From contig CAKUQM010000025.1 of the NCBI GenBank assembly GCA_934675465.1, positions 1 through 27,313 of the forward strand: DNA of 27,313 nucleotides. Reading direction: 5' to 3'. How positions within the stretch are numbered: position 1 is the stretch's first letter; each line of letters begins with the position of its first letter. The translations under genes were made by a program, and so were the position numbers. This document shows, piece by piece, positions 16,099 through 23,912 of this stretch. The DNA comes from an uncultured Erysipelotrichaceae bacterium. Lineage in GTDB: Bacteria; Bacillota_I; Bacilli_A; Erysipelotrichales; Erysipelotrichaceae. Under the pieces are notes generated by a model that was not told the origin of the DNA, ran no database searches, and saw nothing but the letters and a program-made list of their open reading frames with translations.

Positions 16099-18584
16099 TG
16101 GGTAAGAATATGAAGAATAAGCTATCTGCATTAAATATTGGTTCATTAGCAACAGCGATATTAGCCCATATTGCGGTTATTTTGTTTGTTGTTCTTGCGA
16201 GAGGTTATTTTAATTTAGATGTTAAAATAATTGCTTGTTTATTGGTTGTTATTGTATGTATATTAATTATTATTGATATTCTTCTTTTCTATGGAATGAA
16301 ATTTAAGGGTATTGTATCTAGAGCTGTGATTATCGTGTTGTCAGTTTTGATGATAATTGTTGGTTTTGGTGGCAGTTATTATGTTTCTAAAGTTAATAAG
16401 GCCGTTGATAATGCGATTGAAAATACAGGAACAGATCAATATGAAACTATTAATGGTTCTTTTGTTTACTATAGTAAAGATGGAACTGAAAAGTATAAGG
16501 ATTTAGATTCGCTTAAATCGGCATCTAATCTAAAGGTTGGCGTTGTTTTTGATGATGGTGTCGGCGTAGCTACTGCTGCTCAAAAATTAATGGAAGAAAA
16601 TGGTATCAAGGCAACTGTAACTACTTATAGTAGTAGTGAAGAGTTATTAGGTAACTTACTTGGTAATGGTACTGATGACATTGATGTTGCGGTTTTCCCT
16701 TCTTCTTATCGTCAAAGATGGTTGGCAGATGAAGAAGTTGACTATGCTCAATATCTAGATCATGTTTATGATTTTTATAAGTTCGAAGATAAAGTTAAGA
16801 CTGGTGAGAATAAAAACGCCAATAAAAATTTATATACTGAACCATTTAATATCTTATTAATTGGTTTTGCGCCAGAAGATGAGGCTATGACAACAGGTCT
16901 AGCTGACTCAATTATTGTAGCAACTGTTAATCCACAAACATTCACAGTATCTTTAACATCTATTGCTAGAGATACATATACAAAGCTTGCATGTGCTCCA
17001 AATAGTGAGAGACAAAAGATTAATGCTGCTAGAGCTTACAGTAGACAATGTTTAATGGATACTGTTGGTGAATTATTAGGTATCGAGATTGATTACTATA
17101 TGGAAATTAATTTCTTGGGAGTAGTTGAAATCGTAGATGCGATTGGTGGTATCGTTGTTGATAACCCAGTTGAATTCGTTGGTCAAACAGCATCTGGTAT
17201 AAGAGGTGAATACACCGTTCTTGTTCCAGCTGGTGAAAACGTACCATGTGATGGTGAGATGGCTTTAGCTTTCGCAAGAGAAAGACATGCTATGCCTAAT
17301 GGTGACTTTGACCGTCAACAACATCAACAACAAGTAATTGCTCGTATTGCTGAAAAATTGCTAGGTATGAGCAATGTTAATCAAGCTTTGAAGGTTATGG
17401 AGGCTGCTGGTAAGAACTTTACAACCAACTTAAGTTTGAATCAATTAACAGGTATCTTTAATTACATTATTAATCACAAGAATACTATCGGTATTCCAAC
17501 ATATAATATGATTGATATTCAAAATATGCGTATAACAGGATATGATTCTTGGTACTATAGTTACATTATGAGACTTCCTCAATGGATTTATCGTTTATAT
17601 AACGGTTCTATACAAGAAGCTAAGAACTGTATTGACAATGTTATGAATAATTATTCTATTAGTGATATTAAACAGGAAAGTTATATGAAGTTCTTTGTTG
17701 AATATCCATATAGCAGAGGTCAATTGTACTCAAATTACTTTAATGAAGAACAAGTTCATGAGAAGATGCCTGCTTGCTATCCATTGTTTGTTAATAAGGA
17801 TTTAGCTACCGCAATGAGCTTAGCTCAAGCACAAGGCATTAACCTAGATATTAAATACATTGAACCAGGAGATGCTGGATTTGATGAAGGATCAAGTGGT
17901 TTAGTTGTTGATCAATATCCACGTCAAGGTGCATTGGTAGAAGAATATCCAACAGGCTCAATTACAGTAATGGGTCCTAGCAATCCAGATGCTATTGAAT
18001 ATACTATAGAAAAATGTGATGACGAGGCAAGTTGCATTGCGTTCGCTAATAGTAAGGGTATAGCTTATAAGAAAGTTGCCGTATATGATGCTAACAACGA
18101 GCATAAAGAAGGCGACTTCAATGGCACTAACTATAAGAATGGTGACAAGATAAAGAAGAATGCAACTCTTGAAATCTATGTATGGACTAAGAAGGTTACA
18201 GTTCCATCGTTTACTGCTGGTACTAAGTTAGCGGACTATGAGGCTGCATTGACTAAGCTTGGATTAAAGTATACAGAGACTGCTAGTGCAGATGGCGCAA
18301 CAGAGGCGAATAATGGCACTATAAAGAGTATAAGTCCAAGTGCAGGTACTGAAGCTAAGGCTGGTGATACTATCGCAATTACATACTTTAAGTACACTGC
18401 GACTACACCTACACCAACTCCAAGCCCAGAGCCTAGCCCTTCGCCAAGCCCAGAGCCTAGCCCGAGTCCGGAACCAAGCCCAGAGCCTAGTCCTTCGCCA
18501 AGCCCTGAGCCTAGCCCTAATCCAGAGCCAAGCCCAGAGCCAACTCCACCTGCTCCAGAGCAAACAGAGACTCCTACTGAGTAA
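16098..18584 (+). CDS. LCP (LytR-CpsA-Psr) glycopolymer ligase with extra N-terminal and PASTA domains
   Basis: LCP enzymes transfer lipid-linked glycopolymers to peptidoglycan outside the membrane. This one has 828 residues, far longer than the usual 300-450. Order: three helices (about 16-35, 42-66, 74-96); an extra domain of about 120 residues (about 120-235) resembling half of a periplasmic solute-binding fold (LKVGVVFDDGVGVATAA, then AAQKLMEENGIKATVTTYSS); the LCP core (about 248-460); an undefined region; a PASTA-like repeat (about 700-765, starting VTVPSF); and a proline/serine/glutamate-rich tail (about 768-828). LCP residues are visible: D270 (LADSIIV), R291-D292 (SIARDTY), R393/R395 (AFARERH) and R406 (DFDRQ). 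PASTA repeats bind peptidoglycan-like ligands in other proteins. A GGTGAT site is just upstream of ATG 16098, which overlaps the previous stop by one base. Confidence 0.93.
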   Translation: MGKNMKNKLSALNIGSLATAILAHIAVILFVVLARGYFNLDVKIIACLLVVIVCILIIIDILLFYGMKFKGIVSRAVIIVLSVLMIIVGFGGSYYVSKVNKAVDNAIENTGTDQYETINGSFVYYSKDGTEKYKDLDSLKSASNLKVGVVFDDGVGVATAAQKLMEENGIKATVTTYSSSEELLGNLLGNGTDDIDVAVFPSSYRQRWLADEEVDYAQYLDHVYDFYKFEDKVKTGENKNANKNLYTEPFNILLIGFAPEDEAMTTGLADSIIVATVNPQTFTVSLTSIARDTYTKLACAPNSERQKINAARAYSRQCLMDTVGELLGIEIDYYMEINFLGVVEIVDAIGGIVVDNPVEFVGQTASGIRGEYTVLVPAGENVPCDGEMALAFARERHAMPNGDFDRQQHQQQVIARIAEKLLGMSNVNQALKVMEAAGKNFTTNLSLNQLTGIFNYIINHKNTIGIPTYNMIDIQNMRITGYDSWYYSYIMRLPQWIYRLYNGSIQEAKNCIDNVMNNYSISDIKQESYMKFFVEYPYSRGQLYSNYFNEEQVHEKMPACYPLFVNKDLATAMSLAQAQGINLDIKYIEPGDAGFDEGSSGLVVDQYPRQGALVEEYPTGSITVMGPSNPDAIEYTIEKCDDEASCIAFANSKGIAYKKVAVYDANNEHKEGDFNGTNYKNGDKIKKNATLEIYVWTKKVTVPSFTAGTKLADYEAALTKLGLKYTETASADGATEANNGTIKSISPSAGTEAKAGDTIAITYFKYTATTPTPTPSPEPSPSPSPEPSPSPEPSPEPSPSPSPEPSPNPEPSPEPTPPAPEQTETPTE
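18423..18530 (+). repeat. Two 54-bp units encoding a proline-rich tail
   Basis: Units at 18423-18476 and 18477-18530 each encode an 18-residue SPEPSP-type block and differ by a few bases. A partial third copy follows to about 18542. Within each unit a shorter 24/30-base periodicity is visible. This produces the rigid C-terminal tail of the LCP protein and could expand or contract by slippage. Confidence 0.85.
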
Positions 18585-18600
18585 ATTAATATATGATTTA

Positions 18601-18629
18601 AACTCGTTGAAAATAATCAACGAGTTTTC
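18601..18629 (+). terminator. Intrinsic terminator between the LCP and GH9 genes
   Basis: A perfect 10-bp inverted repeat (18601-18610 with 18617-18626), 6-base loop, and a short T-rich tract (TTTT at 18625-18628). The Shine-Dalgarno of the next gene begins at 18632, so the hairpin either ends most transcripts or sits in the leader of the GH9 message. Confidence 0.75.
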
Positions 18630-18644
18630 TAAAAGGAGAGTAAA

Positions 18645-20714
18645 ATGAAGAAGATATTTTTACTTTTAATGATTGTTCTATTATGTTCTTGCAGTGTTAA
18701 TGAAAAAGAAGAAGAACCAATAGAAGAAGATGATGATGTTGAAGAAGTGAAAGAAATTGTTAATGTCTATAACTATGATAATCTTCCTTATGAACCGTTT
18801 AAGCCATACGAAGAAACATTTAATAATAATGCTGCATGGAGCTTAGAAGGAGACGGTGTCTTTACATCTGATATAAACAAAAAGAATATTACTGTTAATA
18901 ATGGTGTTGTTACTTTAAAAAGTAGTCCTTTTATGATGAAAAATGGTAATTATAATGTTTCTTTTTCAAGTAGTGCTAAAGGACATATCAAAATAGCTTC
19001 TAATGATGAAATATATTTAGATACTGATTTTGAAAGCGGCATTGTTTCGTTTGATTATCAAATATCAGAAACAAATTATGAAGTAGTTATTAGTTTAAAT
19101 TTTGATGATAATTGTGATATTAATGATTTCAGCATTACTTGTGATAATAAAGCATATGGTGCTTTAATTAATCAAGTAACTTATTTGAACAGATTGAATA
19201 AGCAAGTGGTCTTTAATAATAACCCAGGAAATTACTTTGGTGTTTATAGTGCTCTGGATGATTCGTTGGTTTATGTTGGCAATGTATCTGAGGCTATATT
19301 TGAAAATGATACTAATCAATGGTTACATAAGGGATATTTTGCTGATTTGGATGTGGACGGTGAATATTATATTAAGAGTGAATTTGGATATTATTCAAAA
19401 GTATTTACTATTAGTGATACATATAATGACTTAATAGACAGCGCTTTAGAGGCTATTTATGTTCAAAGATGTGGCCATACTACCGAAGGGGTTTTAGGTC
19501 ATCCTGCCTGCCATACTAAACCTAGTAAGGTGTTTACATATCTAAAAGATGAATATATCGATACAACAGGTGGTTGGCATGATGCGGGTGATTATGGCAA
19601 ATATGGAGTTATAGAAGATAAAGTAATTGCTGATTTATTATTCTCTTATTTATATGGCGATAATAAAGATGAAAAGCTTGTCGATGAAATTAAGTTTGGT
19701 TTAAATTATATTTTAAAACTTCAAAAAGAAGATGGCTCAGTCTACAACAAAGTTACTAGTAAAAACTTCGCAAACTTTATTTCGCCTGAATTAGACGAAC
19801 AAGAAACATATTTATTAAGTTCTTGGACTTCTGTTACCGCTTCTTTTGCGGGAGTTACAGGATTGGCTTACGAGGCTTTTAAAGATAGTGACAATGAGCT
19901 TGCTGATAAATGTTTGAAGTCTTTTAATAGGGCTATTGAATATTTAGAAAAAAATCAAAACGCTTCTAACGAAATAAATCCAGATGGTTTTAATGTTGGC
20001 ACTTATTATGTGAATGATGAAAGCGATGAAAGGCTGTTCGCATATGGCGTGGCTTATAAGCTGACTAAAAAGAATAAATATAAAGAATTGTGTATCAAAT
20101 TGTTAAACAAAGGAATAGATGAAAGTGATTCAGTTGCGAATTGTCGCACCTATGCATATGTAATATTATTAGATAGTCTAGAGTACAATAGTGATTTTTA
20201 TAATCAAGTAAAAGACAAATTCGAAAATGAATGCAACATTACATGTGATGGAGTATCTGCTAATGTCTATTCTTATCCATACTTGGCATATTATTGGGGA
20301 TCTAACCAACACGTATGCGAAGCTATAAACAAATTATTACTTGCTTCAAGATACTTTAAAGACGAAAGATATGTAGTGAAAGCTAGTGAAATGATCAACT
20401 ATATTCTTGGTTTAAACGTATTAGATATATCATTTATTTGGGGTTATGGATATAAATATCCCCAATCAATCCATTCTCGTTTAGCTTACGCTAAAGGTCA
20501 AAAGATGATAAAAGGTGCCATGTGCAATGGTGTTGACCAATTACTAAGTGATGGCGAAATAGGAAAATACTTTGATGATAATTCACCAATAGGAACTAGA
20601 TTTGTAGACAATAGTAACAGCTATTCTAATGTGGAACCAGCTATAAACTACAACTCTGCCCTTTATTTATCATTAAGTTTGCTAGAGTACGCCAATAGAA
20701 AGCCTATTCAATAG
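18645..20714 (+). CDS. GH9 glycoside hydrolase lipoprotein
   Basis: The 689-residue protein begins with a lipoprotein signal (MKKIFLLLMIVLLCSCS, modified cysteine probably C16), followed by an acidic linker. A beta-rich region (about 45-185) comes next, then an Ig-like CelD_N-type domain (about 190-260), and from about 265 the (alpha/alpha)6 GH9 catalytic domain. Seen: GGWHDAGDYGKYG with D313 and D316 as the aspartate pair; LGLNVLDISFIWGYGYKYPQSIHSR, the substrate-binding His/Arg region; and E664 in VEPAINYN as the acid. GH9 enzymes are mostly inverting beta-1,4-glucanases, some exo-glucosaminidases. In a biosynthetic cluster a membrane-tethered hydrolase more likely trims or releases the surface glycan than digests food, but this is inference. 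A strong AAAGGAG (18632-18638) lies 6 bases from ATG. No separate promoter is evident. Confidence 0.88.
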   Translation: MKKIFLLLMIVLLCSCSVNEKEEEPIEEDDDVEEVKEIVNVYNYDNLPYEPFKPYEETFNNNAAWSLEGDGVFTSDINKKNITVNNGVVTLKSSPFMMKNGNYNVSFSSSAKGHIKIASNDEIYLDTDFESGIVSFDYQISETNYEVVISLNFDDNCDINDFSITCDNKAYGALINQVTYLNRLNKQVVFNNNPGNYFGVYSALDDSLVYVGNVSEAIFENDTNQWLHKGYFADLDVDGEYYIKSEFGYYSKVFTISDTYNDLIDSALEAIYVQRCGHTTEGVLGHPACHTKPSKVFTYLKDEYIDTTGGWHDAGDYGKYGVIEDKVIADLLFSYLYGDNKDEKLVDEIKFGLNYILKLQKEDGSVYNKVTSKNFANFISPELDEQETYLLSSWTSVTASFAGVTGLAYEAFKDSDNELADKCLKSFNRAIEYLEKNQNASNEINPDGFNVGTYYVNDESDERLFAYGVAYKLTKKNKYKELCIKLLNKGIDESDSVANCRTYAYVILLDSLEYNSDFYNQVKDKFENECNITCDGVSANVYSYPYLAYYWGSNQHVCEAINKLLLASRYFKDERYVVKASEMINYILGLNVLDISFIWGYGYKYPQSIHSRLAYAKGQKMIKGAMCNGVDQLLSDGEIGKYFDDNSPIGTRFVDNSNSYSNVEPAINYNSALYLSLSLLEYANRKPIQ

Positions 20715-20720
20715 TATAAT
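20715..20720 (+). promoter_or_regulatory. -10 box for a leaderless-type start of the fourth GT2 gene
   Basis: A perfect TATAAT begins with the last base of the GH9 stop overlap region (20712-20714 end the previous gene) and is followed after 8 bases (ending TTAAGT) by ATG 20729. There is no Shine-Dalgarno and no recognisable -35. Confidence 0.6.
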
Positions 20721-20728
20721 TATTAAGT

Positions 20729-21700
20729 ATGTATAAATTAACAATTGTAGTAGCTATATATAACGTTGAAAACTATCTAAAGAAATGCTTAGATTCTTTA
20801 GTTAACCAAACATGCGGTGATTATCAAGTGTTTTGTGTCAATGATGGTTCTACTGATAAAAGTAGAGATATTATCTTAAGTTATTTAGATAATAAAAAAT
20901 TTAAATTACTAGATAAGCCTAACGGTGGGTTGAGTGATGCGCGAAACTATGGAATAGAAAGATGTGAGAGTGAATATATTTCTTTTATCGATGGTGATGA
21001 CTTTGTAGAAAACAATTATTTAGAAACAATTATCAACACCTTAGATAAAGATAAGAGTGATATGATAGTCTTCTCTTATAACCAATATTATCTAGCTAAT
21101 GGTAACAAGGAACTTGTTGGTTTGAGATTTGAAAATGGTGTCTATAAGCTAAAAGATAAAAAAGAACTCTTAGCCTATACGCCTAATGCTGCTTGGAATA
21201 AGGCTTATAAGACTTCTTTATTTAAAGATAATAAGATACTTTATCCCTATGGATATCGTCATCAAGACATGGGAACAACTCCTAAGTTGTTATTAAAGGC
21301 TAATAGTGTTTCTTATGTTGATAAACCTTTATATAACTATCTAATCGATAGGCCTAACAACATCACGGCTCAAGTTGATAAGAAACTATATCACATCATC
21401 GATATGGCTAAAGAGGTTATGGACTATTATATTAGTGAAAATTGTTATGATGAGTATGTAGATGAATTTGCATATTTGATTAAAAGAAACTTCATTCAAT
21501 CATTAAGAAAATCAATGAAGTTACAAGATAAAAAGTTTGTCTATCAATTCATAGATGATATCTTCGATGCAGAAGATAAGTACTTCAAAAACAGTAAAGA
21601 TATCTATCATGTTAATGAGGAAAAGGGTGATGATGTTTATTTATCACGTATTAAATGTAAGCTATATTATGCACTAAAGAGGTTGAAAAATGGAAAATAA
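20729..21700 (+). CDS. GT2 family glycosyltransferase 4 (GGLSDARN type)
   Basis: A 323-residue GT-A enzyme: LTIVVAIYNVENYLKKCLDSL, D39 in VNDGSTDKS, GGLSDARN, metal motif DGDD (88-91), and an acceptor half with RHQDMG where the other copies have WYED. It is most similar within the window to the GT2 at 2835, including the CLDSLVNQ stretch and a 20-base exact DNA match. The role is inferred to be addition of one sugar to a lipid-linked chain. It heads a two-gene unit and overlaps the following gene by 11 bases. Its start has a -10 box 8 bases upstream instead of a Shine-Dalgarno, as in its paralogue at 2835. Confidence 0.93.
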   Translation: MYKLTIVVAIYNVENYLKKCLDSLVNQTCGDYQVFCVNDGSTDKSRDIILSYLDNKKFKLLDKPNGGLSDARNYGIERCESEYISFIDGDDFVENNYLETIINTLDKDKSDMIVFSYNQYYLANGNKELVGLRFENGVYKLKDKKELLAYTPNAAWNKAYKTSLFKDNKILYPYGYRHQDMGTTPKLLLKANSVSYVDKPLYNYLIDRPNNITAQVDKKLYHIIDMAKEVMDYYISENCYDEYVDEFAYLIKRNFIQSLRKSMKLQDKKFVYQFIDDIFDAEDKYFKNSKDIYHVNEEKGDDVYLSRIKCKLYYALKRLKNGK

Positions 21701-23912
21701 GATAAGTATCATTGTCCCTGTATATAATGTTGAAAAATATATTGGCAAGTGTTTAGAATCACTTGTTAAACAAGACTATAGTAACTACGATATATTGGTG
21801 GTTAATGATGGCTCACCTTTTAATGAACAAGCAATCATCGATGAATATGTTAAGAAATATCCAAGTATCATCAAGAGTATTGTTAAGGAAAACGGTGGTT
21901 ATGGTAGTGTTTTACAATTGGCATTCAATGAAAGTGATGCAGACTACATCTTAGTATGTGACCCAGATGACTACTTAGCTGATGATGCCTTAAGTACCTT
22001 GATTAGCTATCAAAAGAAAGATGATGTTGATCTTGTGGTCGGTGCTAAGAATTTGGTATATGAAGATAGTGATGAAGAAACATATGACGCTTCTTATAAT
22101 GCTGAATTTGGAAAACTTGTTGATGGCAAGAAATATACAAGAGGAAACAAAGACTTTGATATGTTATTCTTCCTAGAACCATCACCACATGCCAAATTAT
22201 ATAAAAGATCAATTGTAAAGGATATCGTTTTCCCAACTAAGGTTAGTTATACTGACAACCTTTTATATTTTTATACTCTAAATAATGTTAAGAGTGTAAC
22301 ATATTGTGAAAAAGCCTTAAGCTACTATTTAATTAATAGAAGTGGCAATACAAGAACTGACTTAAAGCCTACTATTATTGATAGTTGGGTTAAGGTATTC
22401 AATTCAATCATGGATCAAGTATCTAATCCTTGTGATATCTTCTATTATCGTATGTTTGAATCTTTCTATTCTATCTACTATAAGATTGATAATATCGGTG
22501 GCGATAAGGATGTTAAGTTTTCTAAGTATGAATTATTATATAGTTTCTTAGAAAAGTTAATTAAGCATAAGAATTTAATCTTGAAATATAATGACTTATA
22601 TCAAGAAGAATCTGTAAAAATGAGAAGACAAAAGGAAGCTTTATTAAGTAGTGATGCATCACTTAAAACCTTCAACAAGCTGGTAAATGATAGAGTGAAC
22701 GGTTCTTTTAAGACTAAACTAAAAAATAGAATCCTTGATACTAAACTATATTCTATTTATCATTTCCATGCCAAATATTACAAGACTCGTAATGATGAGA
22801 AAATGTATCTAGATAAGGATGTTAAGGGTGACTTAGTATTTAATGACGATAAGGTGCATTTCTTTGGTTATTATGTAAGACCCTGTGTTTATAATGGTAA
22901 GATCTTATCTCATCGTTTAAATGAAGATAATTTTGACTATAAACAAGAAATTGATATTTTAGTTGATGATGAAAAGATATCTTCATCAAAAGCATGGAAC
23001 TTCCAACAAGGTTCTATGGCTACTTGGATTGATGATAAGCACATTATTCATAATGATTTTGATGGTACAAAATATATCGGTAAACTTATTAATCTAGAAA
23101 CTAAAGAAGTTAAGATAATTGATTATCCTATCTATTCTGTAAGCAATGATGGAAGTTTTTCTTTGAGCTTAAACTTCTCAAGGCTTGCCAAATTAAGAAA
23201 AGACTATGGTTATTTTAATCTTCCTTACAATAATTTAGAAGATGAATCAAATGATGGCATTTATTATGTGGATATTAAAAACAATACTTATTCATTATGG
23301 CTATCACTAAAAGACATTAAAGACTTTAAGACAAGTGATACGATGATTAACGCAACTCATAAGGTTAATCATATCGACCTATCACCAGATAATACTAAGG
23401 CTATATTCTTACATCGTTGGTTTAAAAATGATGTTAAGTATACAAGATTATTATGTGTTGACTTAAAGACTAAAGAGCTAAGAGTATTAGCTGATAATAA
23501 GATGGTTTCTCATATGTGCTGGTACAATAATGAAACATTATTTGGTTATTTAAGAGGGAACAATAATCAAGATGGCTATTTCTTTGTTGATTTAGATGGA
23601 AACCAAAAACACTTTAAACATGAATTATTAGTAGATGATGGTCATCCTACTGTTTTAAACAAGCGTTATATCGTTACCGATGCTTATCCTGACTATACTT
23701 GTAAGTCTAAATTGATGTTGATTGATTTAAAGAAGAATACAGTTAAGATTCTTGGAAAGTTCTATTCATATAAAAAGTATCAAGATGATAGAAGATGTGA
23801 CCTTCATCCTCGTTTCGATGATTTGGGTAACATGTTAACACTTGATACTGTATGTAGTGGCAAAAGAAATATCTGTCACTTAGATATTAGTGCTTTGATT
23901 GAGAAGCAATAA
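21690..23912 (+). CDS. GT2 glycosyltransferase fused to a beta-propeller-like domain
   Basis: A 740-residue fusion. Residues 1 to about 330 are a GT-A glycosyltransferase (ISIIVPVYNVEKYIGKCLESL, D40 in VNDGSP, GGYGSVLQ, metal motif DPDD at 91-94, EPSPHAKLYK), paralogous to the enzyme at 3794. Residues about 370-740 form a second domain of repeated beta-strand blocks: HIDLSPDNTKAIFLHRW, MCWYNNETLFGY, then GHPTVLNKRYIVTDAYPD and CDLHPRFD (703-710). These resemble propeller blades of TolB/oligogalacturonate-lyase-like proteins. The histidines and arginine of that signature resemble a ligand or metal site, so the domain may bind uronate-like glycans or may be enzymatic. No signal peptide or helix, so cytosolic. 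AGAGG near 21677 precedes ATG 21690. The 3' end overlaps the convergent gene by 26 bases. Confidence 0.85.
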   Translation: MENKISIIVPVYNVEKYIGKCLESLVKQDYSNYDILVVNDGSPFNEQAIIDEYVKKYPSIIKSIVKENGGYGSVLQLAFNESDADYILVCDPDDYLADDALSTLISYQKKDDVDLVVGAKNLVYEDSDEETYDASYNAEFGKLVDGKKYTRGNKDFDMLFFLEPSPHAKLYKRSIVKDIVFPTKVSYTDNLLYFYTLNNVKSVTYCEKALSYYLINRSGNTRTDLKPTIIDSWVKVFNSIMDQVSNPCDIFYYRMFESFYSIYYKIDNIGGDKDVKFSKYELLYSFLEKLIKHKNLILKYNDLYQEESVKMRRQKEALLSSDASLKTFNKLVNDRVNGSFKTKLKNRILDTKLYSIYHFHAKYYKTRNDEKMYLDKDVKGDLVFNDDKVHFFGYYVRPCVYNGKILSHRLNEDNFDYKQEIDILVDDEKISSSKAWNFQQGSMATWIDDKHIIHNDFDGTKYIGKLINLETKEVKIIDYPIYSVSNDGSFSLSLNFSRLAKLRKDYGYFNLPYNNLEDESNDGIYYVDIKNNTYSLWLSLKDIKDFKTSDTMINATHKVNHIDLSPDNTKAIFLHRWFKNDVKYTRLLCVDLKTKELRVLADNKMVSHMCWYNNETLFGYLRGNNNQDGYFFVDLDGNQKHFKHELLVDDGHPTVLNKRYIVTDAYPDYTCKSKLMLIDLKKNTVKILGKFYSYKKYQDDRRCDLHPRFDDLGNMLTLDTVCSGKRNICHLDISALIEKQ

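Noticed and set aside
15571..16152. Two minus-strand frames of 87 and 92 codons opposite the unknown protein and the LCP start
   Set aside because: They lie antisense to a gene with a good promoter and coupling, show no ribosome sites and have no recognisable protein features.
18264..18620. 118-codon open frame on the minus strand rich in Trp, Arg, Leu and Ala
   Set aside because: It is the antisense image of the proline-rich repeat of the LCP gene. The low-complexity composition follows from the repeat, and no ribosome binding site is present.
18340..18648. 102-codon plus-strand frame overlapping the end of the LCP gene
   Set aside because: It is a shifted-frame reading of the same repeat, with biased Leu/Gln/Ala composition, and it runs through the terminator hairpin.
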